From NCBI GenBank assembly GCA_030765055.1, contig CM060950.1, positions 271,441,384 to 271,505,383 of the forward strand: 64,000 bases of DNA, given 5' to 3'. A program made the position numbers and the translations under genes. The notes under the pieces were generated by a model. The model worked only from the letters and a program-made list of their open reading frames with translations. It made no database searches and was not told the origin of the DNA. Positions 11,660 through 21,957 of this stretch are shown here, one piece after another; the stretch's first letter is position 1, and every line of letters starts with the position of its first letter. The stretch comes from Mantis religiosa (taxonomy: Eukaryota; Arthropoda; Insecta; Mantodea; Mantidae).

Positions 11660-12085
11660 GGGGTATAGGGTAGTCAACGAAAACTGACACCGCAGTACTG
11701 TTTTCCACATAGATTTATTGCGGCTAACTCATCTCTCTAGGAGGAAGGAATGAAGTGAGCTAACCGCTGGAAGTCACAGGATCGCAAGTGGACAGTAGAC
11801 CCACGTTGAGGTCCCTTCCCGACAATAGGAATGCCACCCAGAGCCAAGTACGAGCTTCACAATCGCAAGCAACCGCAACCACCTGCCCGGAAATGCCATA
11901 CATTACAAGCCACGAAAGATACCTGAAAGTTAATAAAGTAATGGAATGAAGGGAAATAGTGGCACGAAAGTAAGGAAACACAACAGATTTAGCCTAAGTG
12001 ACAAGAGAAAACAACGAAAAACACAAGTCGGAGTACACGGTCGATGGAGGTCGAATCCGCAACCTCCAAAATGAGAGTCGTTCAT
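11660..12085 (-). repeat. SINE-like repeat, family F, copy 3
   Basis: Reverse-oriented. Complement of a B box at 12047-12060 (GGAGGTCGAATCCG) followed by CAACCTCCAAAATGAGAGTC, the complement of the CGCATTCAGGAGGT region of copy 1. The left part (11740-11880) is GC-richer; its end is not resolved. Confidence 0.6.
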
Positions 12086-12109
12086 GTTATAGCGGTACTA
12101 CTTTTCACG

Positions 12110-12352
12110 TAGCCGCGCAGTGGCTCAGTGGTTAGACCGCTTGGCTTTCACCAAGGCGGCCCGGGTTCGATCCCAGGCGACCGCAAAGTGAGATTTGTAG
12201 TGGACAACACGGCGCTGGGGCGGGTTTTCTCCGGGACCTCCGGTTTCCCCCGCCATCTCATTCCACCGGTGCTCCATCTTCATCTCATGTATCATCAGTG
12301 TCATCGCCTGCGGTGCCGTATGTAGTAAAAGTGGGCGTTAAACACTACACAT
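12110..12352 (+). repeat. tRNA-derived SINE, family B, copy 1
   Basis: A complete 243-bp copy flanked by a perfect 14-bp target duplication, TACTACTTTTCACG, at 12096-12109 and 12353-12366. The head has an A box (GTGGCTCAGTGGTTAGACCG) and a B box (GGTTCGATCCC), and its TTTCACCAAGGCGGCCCGGG segment closely resembles the anticodon-to-T region of tRNA-Glu. The body contains GTGGACAACACGGCGCTGGG. At least four more copies lie in this window. Confidence 0.93.
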
Positions 12353-12366
12353 TACTACTTTTCACG

Positions 12367-13530
12367 GTATTACTATCATACTTCTATGAATAACGTGAAA
12401 GCGCAAAGCAGTTTTAAAGAAGGCGTTGAATTTACTATATAAGGAATATTCAACTGTATTATCTATAAACTATTTGAGCTACAATTTAGAGCTTTTGGGT
12501 GGAAAATTCTTTATTTACACATAGCATGTGTCAATTTACAAGTAAATAGCTACAAAACTAAACAATTGGAAAAATCATTCACAGTATCTCTTAACTGTGG
12601 ATGGTGCGATGCATGCAGTTATTGCTGTGATGCATGGGCAAGGAGCTGTGCGTATGTAGGAAACCAATTTTCGATTTGAAGATATTGCCCAAACTTGATA
12701 TTCATGTCCATAATTATAACAGTGCACTTGAAAGACTGATGCCTTTGCATGCACGAAAGGGTAGACAAATGCAAACACCTCCTTGCTATGGATATTCTAC
12801 CAGGAAGAACAGTACAATGCCTCCCACAGCTGCGGTGAGTGCATTAATGGAAGCGAGTGTACATAGAGGTACTTTTTGTGTGATACTTGGTACCTTCCTC
12901 TGTCCTTGAGACGAAGGTATTGCATAAATATCTTATATTGAGATATAAGTCATTTCTAATGTTCTAAAATGAGAATGGACTTCTGCTCTGCAAATGTCAG
13001 CGAGAAGGATAATTACCTTCAGAATCTTCAGATTGTGTGTTATATCAGCCACTCGTTGGCTCTGTCTTCTGAATTTTACATCTCAAATACAAAATAAAAT
13101 ATTGTCTATATAAATGTAATTATTCTTTGTACCATAACGAGATCTTCAGAAATTATATCGAGAGAACAAGGCGGTACAGCTAATTAACTTTGGCCAATTC
13201 ACGAACAAAATGGTAAAAAAAAATGCTATTGCAAAATGTCAATAATTATTATAAATGTGGAATATGTTACATGCACATGACTTTCTTTACTCATTTTTCA
13301 ACAAAATATTCTTAAAATTGCTTATTTTATCTACTTCCTAATGACTGAGATAAACATTTTCAGATATGGTTTTATATCATATTTCCATGTATGTACACTG
13401 GAAATAGAGAAATACAGTAGACTTAAAGCAATTACAAAATTTTACAGGAACTAGTGGTTATGTGATGGCTTTGATATTCTGATTTTTTGTATGGCCAGGG
13501 GAAAAGGCGAATAAACTCTTTCCAATAGAG
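12367..13530. other. No confirmed feature
   Basis: Contains frames at 12575-12778 (minus) and 12634-12909 (plus) with no recognisable domain. Otherwise AT-rich sequence. Confidence 0.45.
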
Positions 13531-13573
13531 AAAATTGTAAGTGGAAACGTTGAGTCAGACTGAAGAATTCAAT

Positions 13574-13644
13574 GCCATAGTCGGGATTTGAACCACGGAT
13601 CTTCTGGTTTCCGTCCAGCCGCACTACCATTGTGCTACTATGGC
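13574..13644 (-). ncRNA. tRNA-like cloverleaf, array unit 1
   Basis: Mirror-image equivalent of 14518-14588, described there. Reverse orientation. Confidence 0.55.
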
Positions 13645-13886
13645 CAACGTGCCGATATGACATTAAATTCTCCAACTGACTCATATTTTCCCGGTAAACC
13701 ACTTAGGAGTTCTCATAAACACATGAGACAACTACCTTAATGGCGACTTACTACATGTAAGTACTTTAAGGCCCGGGCTTTATAGTTAACCACTATTAGG
13801 TTAATTAATGGAAATTAATTATTTTTTCACACTGGCCGTGTGTAGGCTAAATTGTGGAAACGTTGAGTCAGACTGAAGAATTCAAT

Positions 13887-13957
13887 GCCATAGTCGGGAT
13901 TTGAACCACGGATCTTCTGGTTTCCGTCCAGCCGCACTACCATTGTGCTACTATGGC
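13887..13957 (-). ncRNA. tRNA-like cloverleaf, array unit 2
   Basis: Same 71-nt sequence as the forward units, reverse orientation, 313 bp from unit 1. Confidence 0.55.
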
Positions 13958-14199
13958 CAACGTGCCGATATGACATTAAATTCTCCAACTGACTCATATT
14001 TTCCCGGTAAACCACTTAGGAGTTCTCATAAACACATGAGACAACTACCTTAATGGCGACTTACTACATGTAAGTACTTTAAGGCCCGGGCTTTATAGTT
14101 AACCACTATTAGGTTAATTAATGGAAATTAATTATTCTTTCACACTGGCCGTGTGTAGGCTAAATTGTGGAAACGTTGAGTCAGACTGAAGAATTCAAT

Positions 14200-14270
14200 G
14201 CCATAGTCGGGATTTGAACCACGGATCTTCTGGTTTCCGTCCAGCCGCACTACCATTGTGCTACTATGGC
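14200..14270 (-). ncRNA. tRNA-like cloverleaf, array unit 3
   Basis: Same 71-nt sequence, reverse orientation; the unit is cut off at 14317 where the arms turn. Confidence 0.55.
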
Positions 14271-14517
14271 CAACGTGCCGATATGACATTAAATTCTCCA
14301 ACTGACTCATATTTTCCTACACACGGACAGTGTGAAAGAATAATTAATTTCCATTAATTAACCTAATAGTGGTTAACTATAAAGCCCGGGCCTTAAAGTA
14401 CTTACATGTAGTAAGTCGCCATTAAGGTAGTTGTCTCATGTGTTTATGAGAACTCCTAAGTGGTTTACCGGGAAAATATGAGTCAGTTGGAGAATTTAAT
14501 GTCATATCGGCACGTTG

Positions 14518-14588
14518 GCCATAGTAGCACAATGGTAGTGCGGCTGGACGGAAACCAGAAGATCCGTGGTTCAAATCCCGACTATGGC
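14518..14588 (+). ncRNA. tRNA-like cloverleaf, array unit 4 (reference copy)
   Basis: The 71 nt divide into a canonical tRNA plan: acceptor stem GCCATAG with CTATGGC (7 of 7 pairs), D stem GCAC with GTGC around AATGGTA, anticodon stem CTGG with CCAG around the 7-nt loop ACGGAAA, and a T arm with loop TTCAAAT. The anticodon position reads GGA (Ser), but position 33 is C instead of U, the fifth anticodon-stem pair is G-A, and the T stem pairs only with a bulged T (CCG-T-GG with CCCG). No CCA is encoded, as usual in eukaryotes. More likely a SINE promoter head than a working tRNA gene. Confidence 0.6.
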
Positions 14589-14830
14589 ATTGAATTCTTC
14601 AGTCTGACTCAACGTTTCCACAATTTAGCCTACACACGGCCAGTGTGAAAGAATAATTAATTTCCATTAATTAACCTAATAGTGGTTAACTATAAAGCCC
14701 GGGCCTTAAAGTACTTACATGTAGTAAGTCGCCATTAAGGTAGTTGTCTCATGTGTTTATGAGAACTCCTAAGTGGTTTACCGGGAAAATATGAGTCAGT
14801 TGGAGAATTTAATGTCATATCGGCACGTTG

Positions 14831-14901
14831 GCCATAGTAGCACAATGGTAGTGCGGCTGGACGGAAACCAGAAGATCCGTGGTTCAAATCCCGACTATGG
14901 C
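14831..14901 (+). ncRNA. tRNA-like cloverleaf, array unit 5
   Basis: Identical to 14518-14588, one 313-bp period downstream. Confidence 0.55.
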
Positions 14902-15143
14902 ATTGAATTCTTCAGTCTGACTCAACGTTTCCACAATTTAGCCTACACACGGCCAGTGTGAAAGAATAATTAATTTCCATTAATTAACCTAATAGTGGTT
15001 AACTATAAAGCCCGGGCCTTAAAGTACTTACATGTAGTAAGTCGCCATTAAGGTAGTTGTCTCATGTGTTTATGAGAACTCCTAAGTGGTTTACCGGGAA
15101 AATATGAGTCAGTTGGAGAATTTAATGTCATATCGGCACGTTG

Positions 15144-15214
15144 GCCATAGTAGCACAATGGTAGTGCGGCTGGACGGAAACCAGAAGATCCGTGTTTCAA
15201 ATCCCGACTATGGC
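15144..15214 (+). ncRNA. tRNA-like cloverleaf, array unit 6
   Basis: Differs from the other units by one base in the T arm (GTGTTTCAAAT instead of GTGGTTCAAAT), which weakens the B box. Confidence 0.55.
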
Positions 15215-15350
15215 ATTGAATTCTTCAGTCTGACTCAACGTTTCCACAATTTAGCCTACACACGGCCAGTGTGAAAGAATAATTAATTTCCAAAATTGTA
15301 AGTACTGCAAAATTCAGACCGTATAGGAATAACTGGTAAATGTTTAACTC

Positions 15351-15786
15351 CCCAGGTAGGGGAGGATCCGTACCCTTCAGCTGCTGTGGTGCGAGCGCTG
15401 GGGACCCTAGCGCTCATAGCACTTCTAACGTTACTAGAAGTACATCTGGTCAAACATTCGAGCCCCTCCCTGATTGGGAGTTGTTCGGTTTGGATTGGCC
15501 TCGATGGAGTAGTGGCTCCCGATACCCATAGGAGACTGGGGACCTCCGGTGACGCTTTAAGCCGCCCGGACGAGGCAGAGGGTTGGCTAAGATGTCCAGG
15601 GTACTTGCCTGCAGAGCAAGGAGAACGGTGTGCTAAATCACTGGAGCCCCAACCGAAGTTTTTTGGTAATCTTCCCGGATGGGTTGACGTATCCACTTCC
15701 ACCCTGTAATGGGGGACCTTCATATAGAACAGGTGTCGGCCTACTGGAATTAAACAGGGAGGTAGCATACTCCCTGACCGTTGCCT
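15351..15786. mobile_element. Unclassified 436-bp retroposon with 14-bp target duplication
   Basis: A GC-rich island starting CCCAGGTAGGGG and ending GACCGTTGCCT, flanked by identical TAAATGTTTAACTC at 15337-15350 and 15787-15800. No poly-A end, no TIRs and no clear A or B box were found. A 161-codon minus frame (15283-15768) runs through it and past its border, so it is probably incidental. It could be a SINE of unknown origin or a 5' LINE fragment. Confidence 0.75.
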
Positions 15787-16038
15787 TAAATGTTTAACTC
15801 TATAGAATATGTGTTTGACTAAGTATATATTTTCTGTGTGGTAAGATTTTGTGACAGCTTACGGTTTACCAGGCAACGTACAAACGACAGACACAAACAT
15901 CGTGTAAAAAGAAAGGCCTGTTAGCAAACAATTCAAGCTATATATTCAGTTGAAGCCAGTTAGGAAAAAATAAAGATTTTCGAAAAATGTTCCCAGTAAA
16001 GAATAGTTTAGGGAGCTGGGGAGCAAAGGCTTTCTTAA

Positions 16039-17955
16039 CCCTTTGTTGCCTGACGGTACTCACAAGTACCGATAGCTTTAAACTGGGCTTCAACCTTATT
16101 TGTAGCAGTAATGGTTGTTCTAGCCTATTGGTACTCACAAGTACCCTGTTTGCACCATATTTGCTTAGTTGGCTACACATCACTGCCTTCTACATCGCTC
16201 TGACTTCATTTGTTCATCAGTATGCATCAGCCGGGAAAAGTTGATGGACTACGTGTGTTGTAATTGGTGTTTTTGATAACTGTAAACGGCTTCTTTGGTG
16301 GATTTGCACATTTATATAATGGAGGTAAGTTGAAAATTGCTTATATTAACATTTTAGTAAAGAGGAATAAACCTTATATTGTTAAATGGGACAAACATTC
16401 GGTACTGCAAAGTACCGTCAGGTCATTCGTAGACATTTTATTATATACATAACCTCGAAATATTTTCCTGTTTTTTGTAGCATATTGCTGCTTTAATTTG
16501 CAAACATGTTGCAAATAAAGCATTTTGTTTGCATTTTACAGAAGTATAAGTCCTATCTGCTAATGCAGAAAATCACTGAGGAAGAAATGCTTACAATTTT
16601 CATGGATTTACCTGATGATAATAATGAGATCACTGACATAGAAGATAATCAGGAGGAAGAAGATAATGAAGACAATGTGGGCAATCATAGTAAGGAAGAA
16701 AACTTCAACAGAGTATTTGAAGCTGAACTTAAGGGGATTGTCTGTAAAAATTGGATTGCTTTGGAGCATATTGTAGTGACAAGTGACATGGGATATGATT
16801 TACCACAGCTTACAGCAGTAGACACAGGCTCAATTGATAGGAAGTAGAGGAAAAGGAATGTAGAGAGTAATGTTTCAGAATACACTGTTAGTGTAGAAAA
16901 GAATTTGAGAACTTTATGTTAGGGGAAAGAATAGCTCTGGGACTGTATAAAAGATATTGGGGTCAAAGCATGATTATATACTTTGATAACTTTTTCACAA
17001 CAGTGTATCTTTTAGAAAGACTGAAGGCTGAAAACACATTAGCCTCTGGAACAATGGGAACAAATATGAAAGGTTTCCCATCTAATTAGTCCTTTCCAAA
17101 AGTTGTTACTAGATGTGAATTTGATTTCAGATTTTCATATATGGATATAGGTTTATTTCAATGGAAGGCTAACCAGGTTGTGATATTTGCATCCAATTTT
17201 CATGGAACGGAGACTTCATGTGTTTCAAGAAAAGAAAACGATGGTAGCAAGACCACTATTGATTGTCCTACTGTAGTGAAGGACTACAACACCTATGTCG
17301 GTAGGGGGAGGGTGCATCATGCAGATTGACTGCGAGCTGTATAAAGGATAGGGTGACGATCCAAAATATGGTAGTCTAGGTTATTTTGGGATTTGGTTGA
17401 AATAGCCTTTGTGAATTCATATGTCATTTACTGCAACCTTTTTGGCCCAGTAGCATTATTGGAATACAGAAGGCGTATTCAAAACAAATAACAAAAGTGC
17501 GTATTTACATAATCCTGCAAAACGAAGGAAGTCAGGTTTTTCTGTAACCAAGGATCTTAGAGTAGGAAACAGAGGTAATCATTTTGTGATTTTTTTAGCC
17601 AATCGAGGAAGATATGAGATGAACTCAATAAAGAAAATTCAGTCACGACCATACTCCAAATACGCCACATGCGGTTTATTTTTGTGCTGCAATGAAAATA
17701 AGAATTGTTTCAGTGAATATCACCAAGCAATAGAGAACAATGTAAACCTAAACACATTTGTATTTATATGAAATATCACGGACCTAAATGTTCCCTGGGG
17801 CCTGATGGTACTTCTAAGTACCATCATTGTAAAAAGTTTAGTTAATAAAAATAAAATTTTGAAAAAAATAATCTGTGTTTTTATTAGCTTTCTAAAAATG
17901 AATCCACAAAGAATTCCAAAAAAGTACACGTTTTCTTTGATCAGGCAACAGTTCA
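16039..17955 (+). mobile_element. Decayed piggyBac-like DNA transposon
   Basis: The left end is TTAA (16035-16038) followed by CCCTTTGTTGCCTGACGG, the usual TTAA target and CCC start of piggyBac. Near the right, ATCAGGCAACAG at 17940-17951 is the inverted match of the TIR core TTGTTGCCTGA, but the terminal bases are lost. The element encloses a broken transposase. Four subterminal GGTACT-n-AGTACC hairpins occur at 16055-16070, 16130-16145, 16401-16416 and 17807-17822. Confidence 0.78.
16506..17765 (+). pseudogene. piggyBac-like transposase pseudogene
   Basis: Starts with an acidic N-terminal region (16506-16847, with LPDDNNEITDIEDNQEEED) as in piggyBac transposases. From about 16920 the frame reads LGLYKRYWGQ then MIIYFDNFFTTVYLLERL, matching the conserved DNFFTS block that holds the second catalytic Asp. 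At 17141-17329 it gives VIFASNFHGTE, TTIDCPTVVKDYN and VHHAD, degraded from the CP-x2-V-x-DYN-x-x-MGGVD-x-AD block with the third Asp. At 17586-17760 is a Cys-rich end (YATCGLFLCC, then NCFSEYH) like the C-terminal zinc finger. Several stops and frame changes make it non-functional, and the usual MGGVD motif is lost. Confidence 0.85.
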
Positions 17956-17959
17956 TGAC

Positions 17960-18355
17960 TCATTCTGGTAAGATGGTGAACTTAAAGCAATGTGGAATTT
18001 AATCAACTAGTTGTTGAGTTATGCTGAATACACAAACAAATATACGCACACACTGCAATTTTGCTAAAAGTGCTTTTTTCAGGGAGTCCCAAAACATGCA
18101 GTTCCGCTAAAACCATGAGATGGTATTTTTGGGTGGAATGCAATACTTTCTTCACCTACTGCGCATATGCTATAGAATGTATACAGCTCTGTAGTTATGT
18201 AAATCTAGATGATTATTTTAATTTCCATTGATAATAGACATTTATCATAATTACATTAATTCACTGTTGCCCCATTCTAAACAAACCACGTGGAAGCAAT
18301 CATTCTTCTTCTCTTGGTATAGCACACAGTCCTGTTCATTTATGGTCCTCTATCC
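17960..18355. other. No recognised feature
   Basis: AT-rich stretch between the piggyBac remnant and the next SINE. Confidence 0.5.
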
Positions 18356-18356
18356 C

Positions 18357-18700
18357 TTATGCCTGTCCTAAGCCATGGTGTAGTGGGTAGAAAGTGTTTT
18401 TCGTACCCTGATCTGGAATGCGTCCGGGATCGATCCCACCATTGGGGGTGTGGATTTTAAGTCCCGGGTATAGGACCGGTGCACACTCAGCATCGTGAGG
18501 AAACTGAGGAGCTATGCTAGGTAGCGAATCCTTGTCACGAAAGCCAACTTTCCGGCTGGGGGTGCCGAGATGCGGACCACATCTCCTCCCAGTATCGGTT
18601 GGATGATCGACCACCAAGCACTGTGTATGTGGGTGTGAGGGCGGAAGTCGGGTTGACAGGCTTAGGCCCACTTTGGGCTATTACGCCATGGATTACGTTA
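18357..18700 (+). repeat. tRNA-derived SINE, family D, copy 1
   Basis: The head carries CCATGGTGTAGTGGGTAG (A box) and GGGATCGATCCCACC (B box), 18373-18443. The body (GATTTTAAGTCCCGGGTATAGG, CAGCATCGTGAG, CCACATCTCCTCCC) recurs at 58198-58345. The 104-codon minus frame across it (18357-18671) is incidental. Confidence 0.8.
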
Positions 18701-18764
18701 TGTTACCCCTTATGAAATTAAGGCGTCAGGTGATGGAGACACAACTATGGATCAGAGAGAGAAA

Positions 18765-18958
18765 TTCAGAGATGGGTGATCAGCCCGGTCCGAATGAGAG
18801 TGAGGGAAGTAGATGAACGGAATGAAAAGAATTGGTTGAATGATAGCGGTGGAAACCGTGTTGTCCACTACAAATAATACTTTTCGGTCGCCTGGGATTG
18901 AACCGGGACCGACTTGGTGTGAGTCAAGCAGTGTAAGAGCTCGGCCATGGCAAATTGA
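18765..18958 (-). repeat. tRNA-derived SINE, family B, copy 2
   Basis: Reverse-oriented. The complement of the B box (CTGGGATTGAACC) is at 18892-18904 and the body shows AAACCGTGTTGTCCACTACAAA. Diverged and shortened relative to 12110-12352. Confidence 0.75.
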
Positions 18959-18969
18959 ACACATAAAAT

Positions 18970-20008
18970 TAAATTAATAGAACTGGCAGAGTTCAAATAT
19001 GGCATTCCATTTACGGAATATTCACTTAGATTAGTGACATAGGAAGCACCCAAAATGTTAAAAAAAGAAACAACAAAAATAGCTCAAAGTTTGTAATACC
19101 TCATAAAGCTAGTACATACAGCTACATATTTGCGAATACTTTGATTTCTTTTTGTATAATGAACAAAGTTACTGTATTATAAAGACGAAAAACCTTAACT
19201 TTTGATAAAAGTTTGAATTATGGGCAAGTAATATAGAAAATTAAGGAAGTCGAAGAATAAATGAATGGTGTCAAAAGATGAAGAAAGCCTTTTTGAGGTC
19301 TTTAATTTCCTTAGGGAGAATTGTCCTTGAATATGTTTTACTATGCTACTGTTTTGGACGTTACTACTGTTGCAATATATTCATGAATACCATTTACTAC
19401 CAAATAAAACAAGTTATGTGTGCTCTCACACGACATTCTCTACTTACACATGTACAGACAATAGTTCCTAGAACGGCTATCTTCCACATACTTCAGGTTA
19501 ATTGACATGCTTTTATGAACTGTATTATTAATATTATATTATATATTTCCTTTTGTTAAAACGGTAGTGTTAGAGTACTGTTGACTTAAGAGATAGTCCA
19601 CTGCTCAACAGCTGGTGTCTATGTGATGCATTTAAAATTCTATTCTCTTTGCATGACCATACCATAAAAAAGATAATAACTTCTTATTTGAGAAAAATAT
19701 AAGTATTTGAAAATTCAAACCTGCTATAAGGAATATCTCGATAAAGGCGATCTGCACAGAATTAACTATTTGGCACAAATTATTTACTTTAACAAGATAT
19801 TATTGTGCATCAAGTATTGTCTCTCTCTTACGGTTTAGCAGTCATGCAGAAGTCATCCAAAACGACGAGTATTTCAGAGGCTTTTCTCAGACATCTCAAG
19901 ATTGGCATTTCACTTTTCATTAAAATATCTGAAACTTATATGGTATTTTATCTATATCGTCATAAACATTTTTGAGAAAATAAACGTTTTCGAGAAATGT
20001 TCAATTTA
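18970..20008. other. No recognised feature
   Basis: AT-rich; the short frame at 19278-19505 has no domain. Confidence 0.5.
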
Positions 20009-20018
20009 AAGGGAATTT

Positions 20019-21947
20019 GGGATACAGGATAGAGCGGAATGGCTCAGGCCGTTTCGTCTTAGCCCGTATTCCGGAGGCCCGCTTCGATTCCCGTGGCTGA
20101 CCTACCTAATCCATGGGTTTTCTTCGGGGATTTTCCCGGGTAGTTAGGCAAATGCTGGGTAGGTTAATTACATCCCCCGAATTTCCTGTCCATTTTTGCC
20201 TATGCAGCACCAGTCTGGGGTGCCACCAGCAAGACTAATCTTCGCCGACTTCAAGTACTACAATACAGGATGCTTCGTACAGCTACAAATGCTCCATGGT
20301 TTATCAGAAACCAATAACTTCATCACGAGTTTGGTCTTCTACCCGTTCACCAGTACCTCCGACAGCTGGCATGTCCTTTCTTTTACCATCTCCAGGAGGT
20401 CACTGGAGCTGTTTCCTACAATCTCGGCGCTCGTACTTCGGATGCACGGGTTGGATATGGGGTACGTAGGTTTGCGTCGATCGTGGGTGGGTGTACGTCA
20501 GGGGATGCAGGAAGTCAAGAGGGTGCATGGGGTTGCGTCGGGTGGAAGGGGGTGCGTAGGGGTGCGTCGAGGGTTGGGTGGCAGATGCAGAGTCAAGACG
20601 ATGCAAAACAGCATCTCCCACACGAAAACCGAAAACCGTCCCAATACGCCTCTGAAACTTGTACGTGACTTTTTCCAAGGTCAAATTATCCGAACTTTAA
20701 GGTCAAACTGTCTAGGTCTGTTGCTAACTACTTACTGGATTCCATAGTAACCCTTATCTTATTCAAAGTGCGTTATTTGAAACCCACCTCCTGCAAATGT
20801 GCAATCAATTTATCTGAGGTGGGCATTCTTCCGTTTGCATAGTGTCTATAAATTTATTGGCGAATTAAATCGCATGTGAAATTATCGAAAAGTTAGAGAA
20901 ACGTTTCCTTTTGTTGTCACTTTTGATCGGTGTCTTTGGTATTCCTTCCGTTAAAATTTTTTTTACTGTATTTCTGCGAATACCCAGGTTCATTGCAATA
21001 ACCCCTTTGAAGATTACTTTTCAGTACATATTTATATGTGTTCAAAACTAGCGCTTGAATTTTCTTGGAAAGAGTTTGCGTCATAACTGTTTTTTGAGGC
21101 TTCTCCAGTAACATAACACGGCCCAGCAACACTTTCCAATTCATTCACACTATTGTCTTCACTTTGATTATTTTCACTTGACTGAAAATTATACACTACT
21201 TCATTTGCATACCACAGTCCTATATCGTGACGTTCAACGAATTTCTGCGCGTAATGAAACATCAACTGGAAGTTGGAACTTCGGCAACTGAGACTCCACG
21301 TGGAGTTAACATGCGACAGTCATTTCCAAAAAATTAGGATTGCTGTTGGTCCTCAATGGCAGTGTTCCATTTCTGAAGTGTGGAGATTTATGACGGTTAT
21401 TAGTGGGTGGCAGGGTCCATTTTCTTTGTGGACATACTGCACTCGCGTTGACTAGACAGACTTTATAACAAACACCTGTAAAGCATACCTGCTGATTGAT
21501 GAATAATAAATTTAAAAAAAAGGACTTTCTGTCCCTCCATTTCATCTCCATTATCATTTCACAGCATCTCCCATTTGTGTATCTCTTTCAGGATAGAAGT
21601 GTCGGCGGGTGTCTCGGCGCCGCATGGCAGGATGCTATGCTGAGTGAATCACATTCTCCTCCGATACAACGTTTGGCGGTCTCCGAACCGGCTGCTGGGA
21701 TCACTTCCGAACCACAGTAGAGGGGAATGTCTGTTGTCTTGGCCTACCGGGGAAAGTTTCCGTCTAAGTGAAATGTAGGGACCTTGCCCTCTGCACTGTT
21801 GTGAGTCCTTGGCACGGCCGCCCTGGGTCGCCTCTCGCCTCATCCTTCCTCCCGGGGATGGCCTACTTGTTGGTATAAATGCAATAAACTAAGTGTGATT
21901 TCCCTGCCGAGTCCCCTCCGAACTAACTCAGTTATCCAGTTGGGGCG
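20019..21947 (+). repeat. tRNA-derived SINE, family A, copy 3, split by a LINE
   Basis: The SINE head and first body half are at 20019-20188 (GGAATGGCTCAGG A-box region, CTTCGATTCCCG B-box region), and the second half and tail are at 21522-21947, ending in the family-typical CCGAGTCCCCTCCGAAC segment. Together they give the usual full-length order. AAGGGAATTT at 20009-20018 and 21948-21957 may be the SINE's own target duplication. Confidence 0.8.
20189..21521 (+). pseudogene. 5'-truncated Jockey-like LINE tail inserted in a SINE
   Basis: Begins in the C-terminal part of ORF2. The frame from about 20193 reads AYAAPVWGATSKTNLRRLQV and then ATNAPWFIRNQ, followed by LHHEFGLLPVHQYLRQLA, closely matching the equivalent block of the full-length LINE at 53263-53410. 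It decays after about 20450. The right end (CCTGCTGATTGATGAATAATAAA plus a short A run) matches the 3' end of that LINE at 53710-53743. The flanks GAATTTCCTGTCC (to 20188) and GGACTTTCTGTCC (from 21522) agree at 10 of 13 positions and look like the target duplication. The 800 bp between coding tail and 3' end is not recognised and includes minus frames at 20917-21265 of unknown nature. Confidence 0.78.
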
Positions 21948-21957
21948 AAGGGAATTT

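Larger units (their letters stand above)
13543..15291. mobile_element. Inverted array of a 313-bp tRNA-like repeat (fold-back-like element)
   Basis: Three units in reverse orientation (13543-14317) are followed by a 153-bp spacer and three in forward orientation (14471-15291). Spacing is exactly 313 bp within each arm (ORF landmarks at 13702 and 14015; 14460, 14773 and 15086). The arms 13541-14317 and 14471-15247 are reverse complements for 777 bp with only a few mismatches. The spacer is itself part of a unit. The block is flanked by AAAATTGTAAGT at 13531-13542 and 15292-15303. The 62-codon frame repeated in each unit is not a protein gene; it overlaps a tRNA-like sequence. Related single copies occur at 25893, 45784 and 62355. 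It could be a SINE concatemer or a fold-back-type transposon. Confidence 0.9.

Noticed and set aside
12110..12180. A functional tRNA-Glu gene
   Set aside because: The acceptor stem does not pair and a SINE body with target duplications follows.
13541..15247. CRISPR array or bacterial-type repeat array
   Set aside because: Units are 313 bp with no spacer/repeat alternation, orientation inverts, and the context is a eukaryotic genome.
13451..15274. A conserved 62-codon protein repeated in the array
   Set aside because: The frame runs through the tRNA-like sequence and is conserved only because the DNA units are nearly identical; it changes or ends in single copies elsewhere.
15283..15768. A 161-codon minus-strand gene
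   Set aside because: It crosses the border and target duplication of the retroposon at 15351-15786 and has no domain; open because the island is GC-rich.
20019..20480. A SINE-LINE chimera with a tRNA head fused to a LINE tail
   Set aside because: The missing half of the SINE is found at 21522-21947 after the LINE's A run, and a 13-bp near-duplicate flanks the LINE. Nested insertion explains it better.
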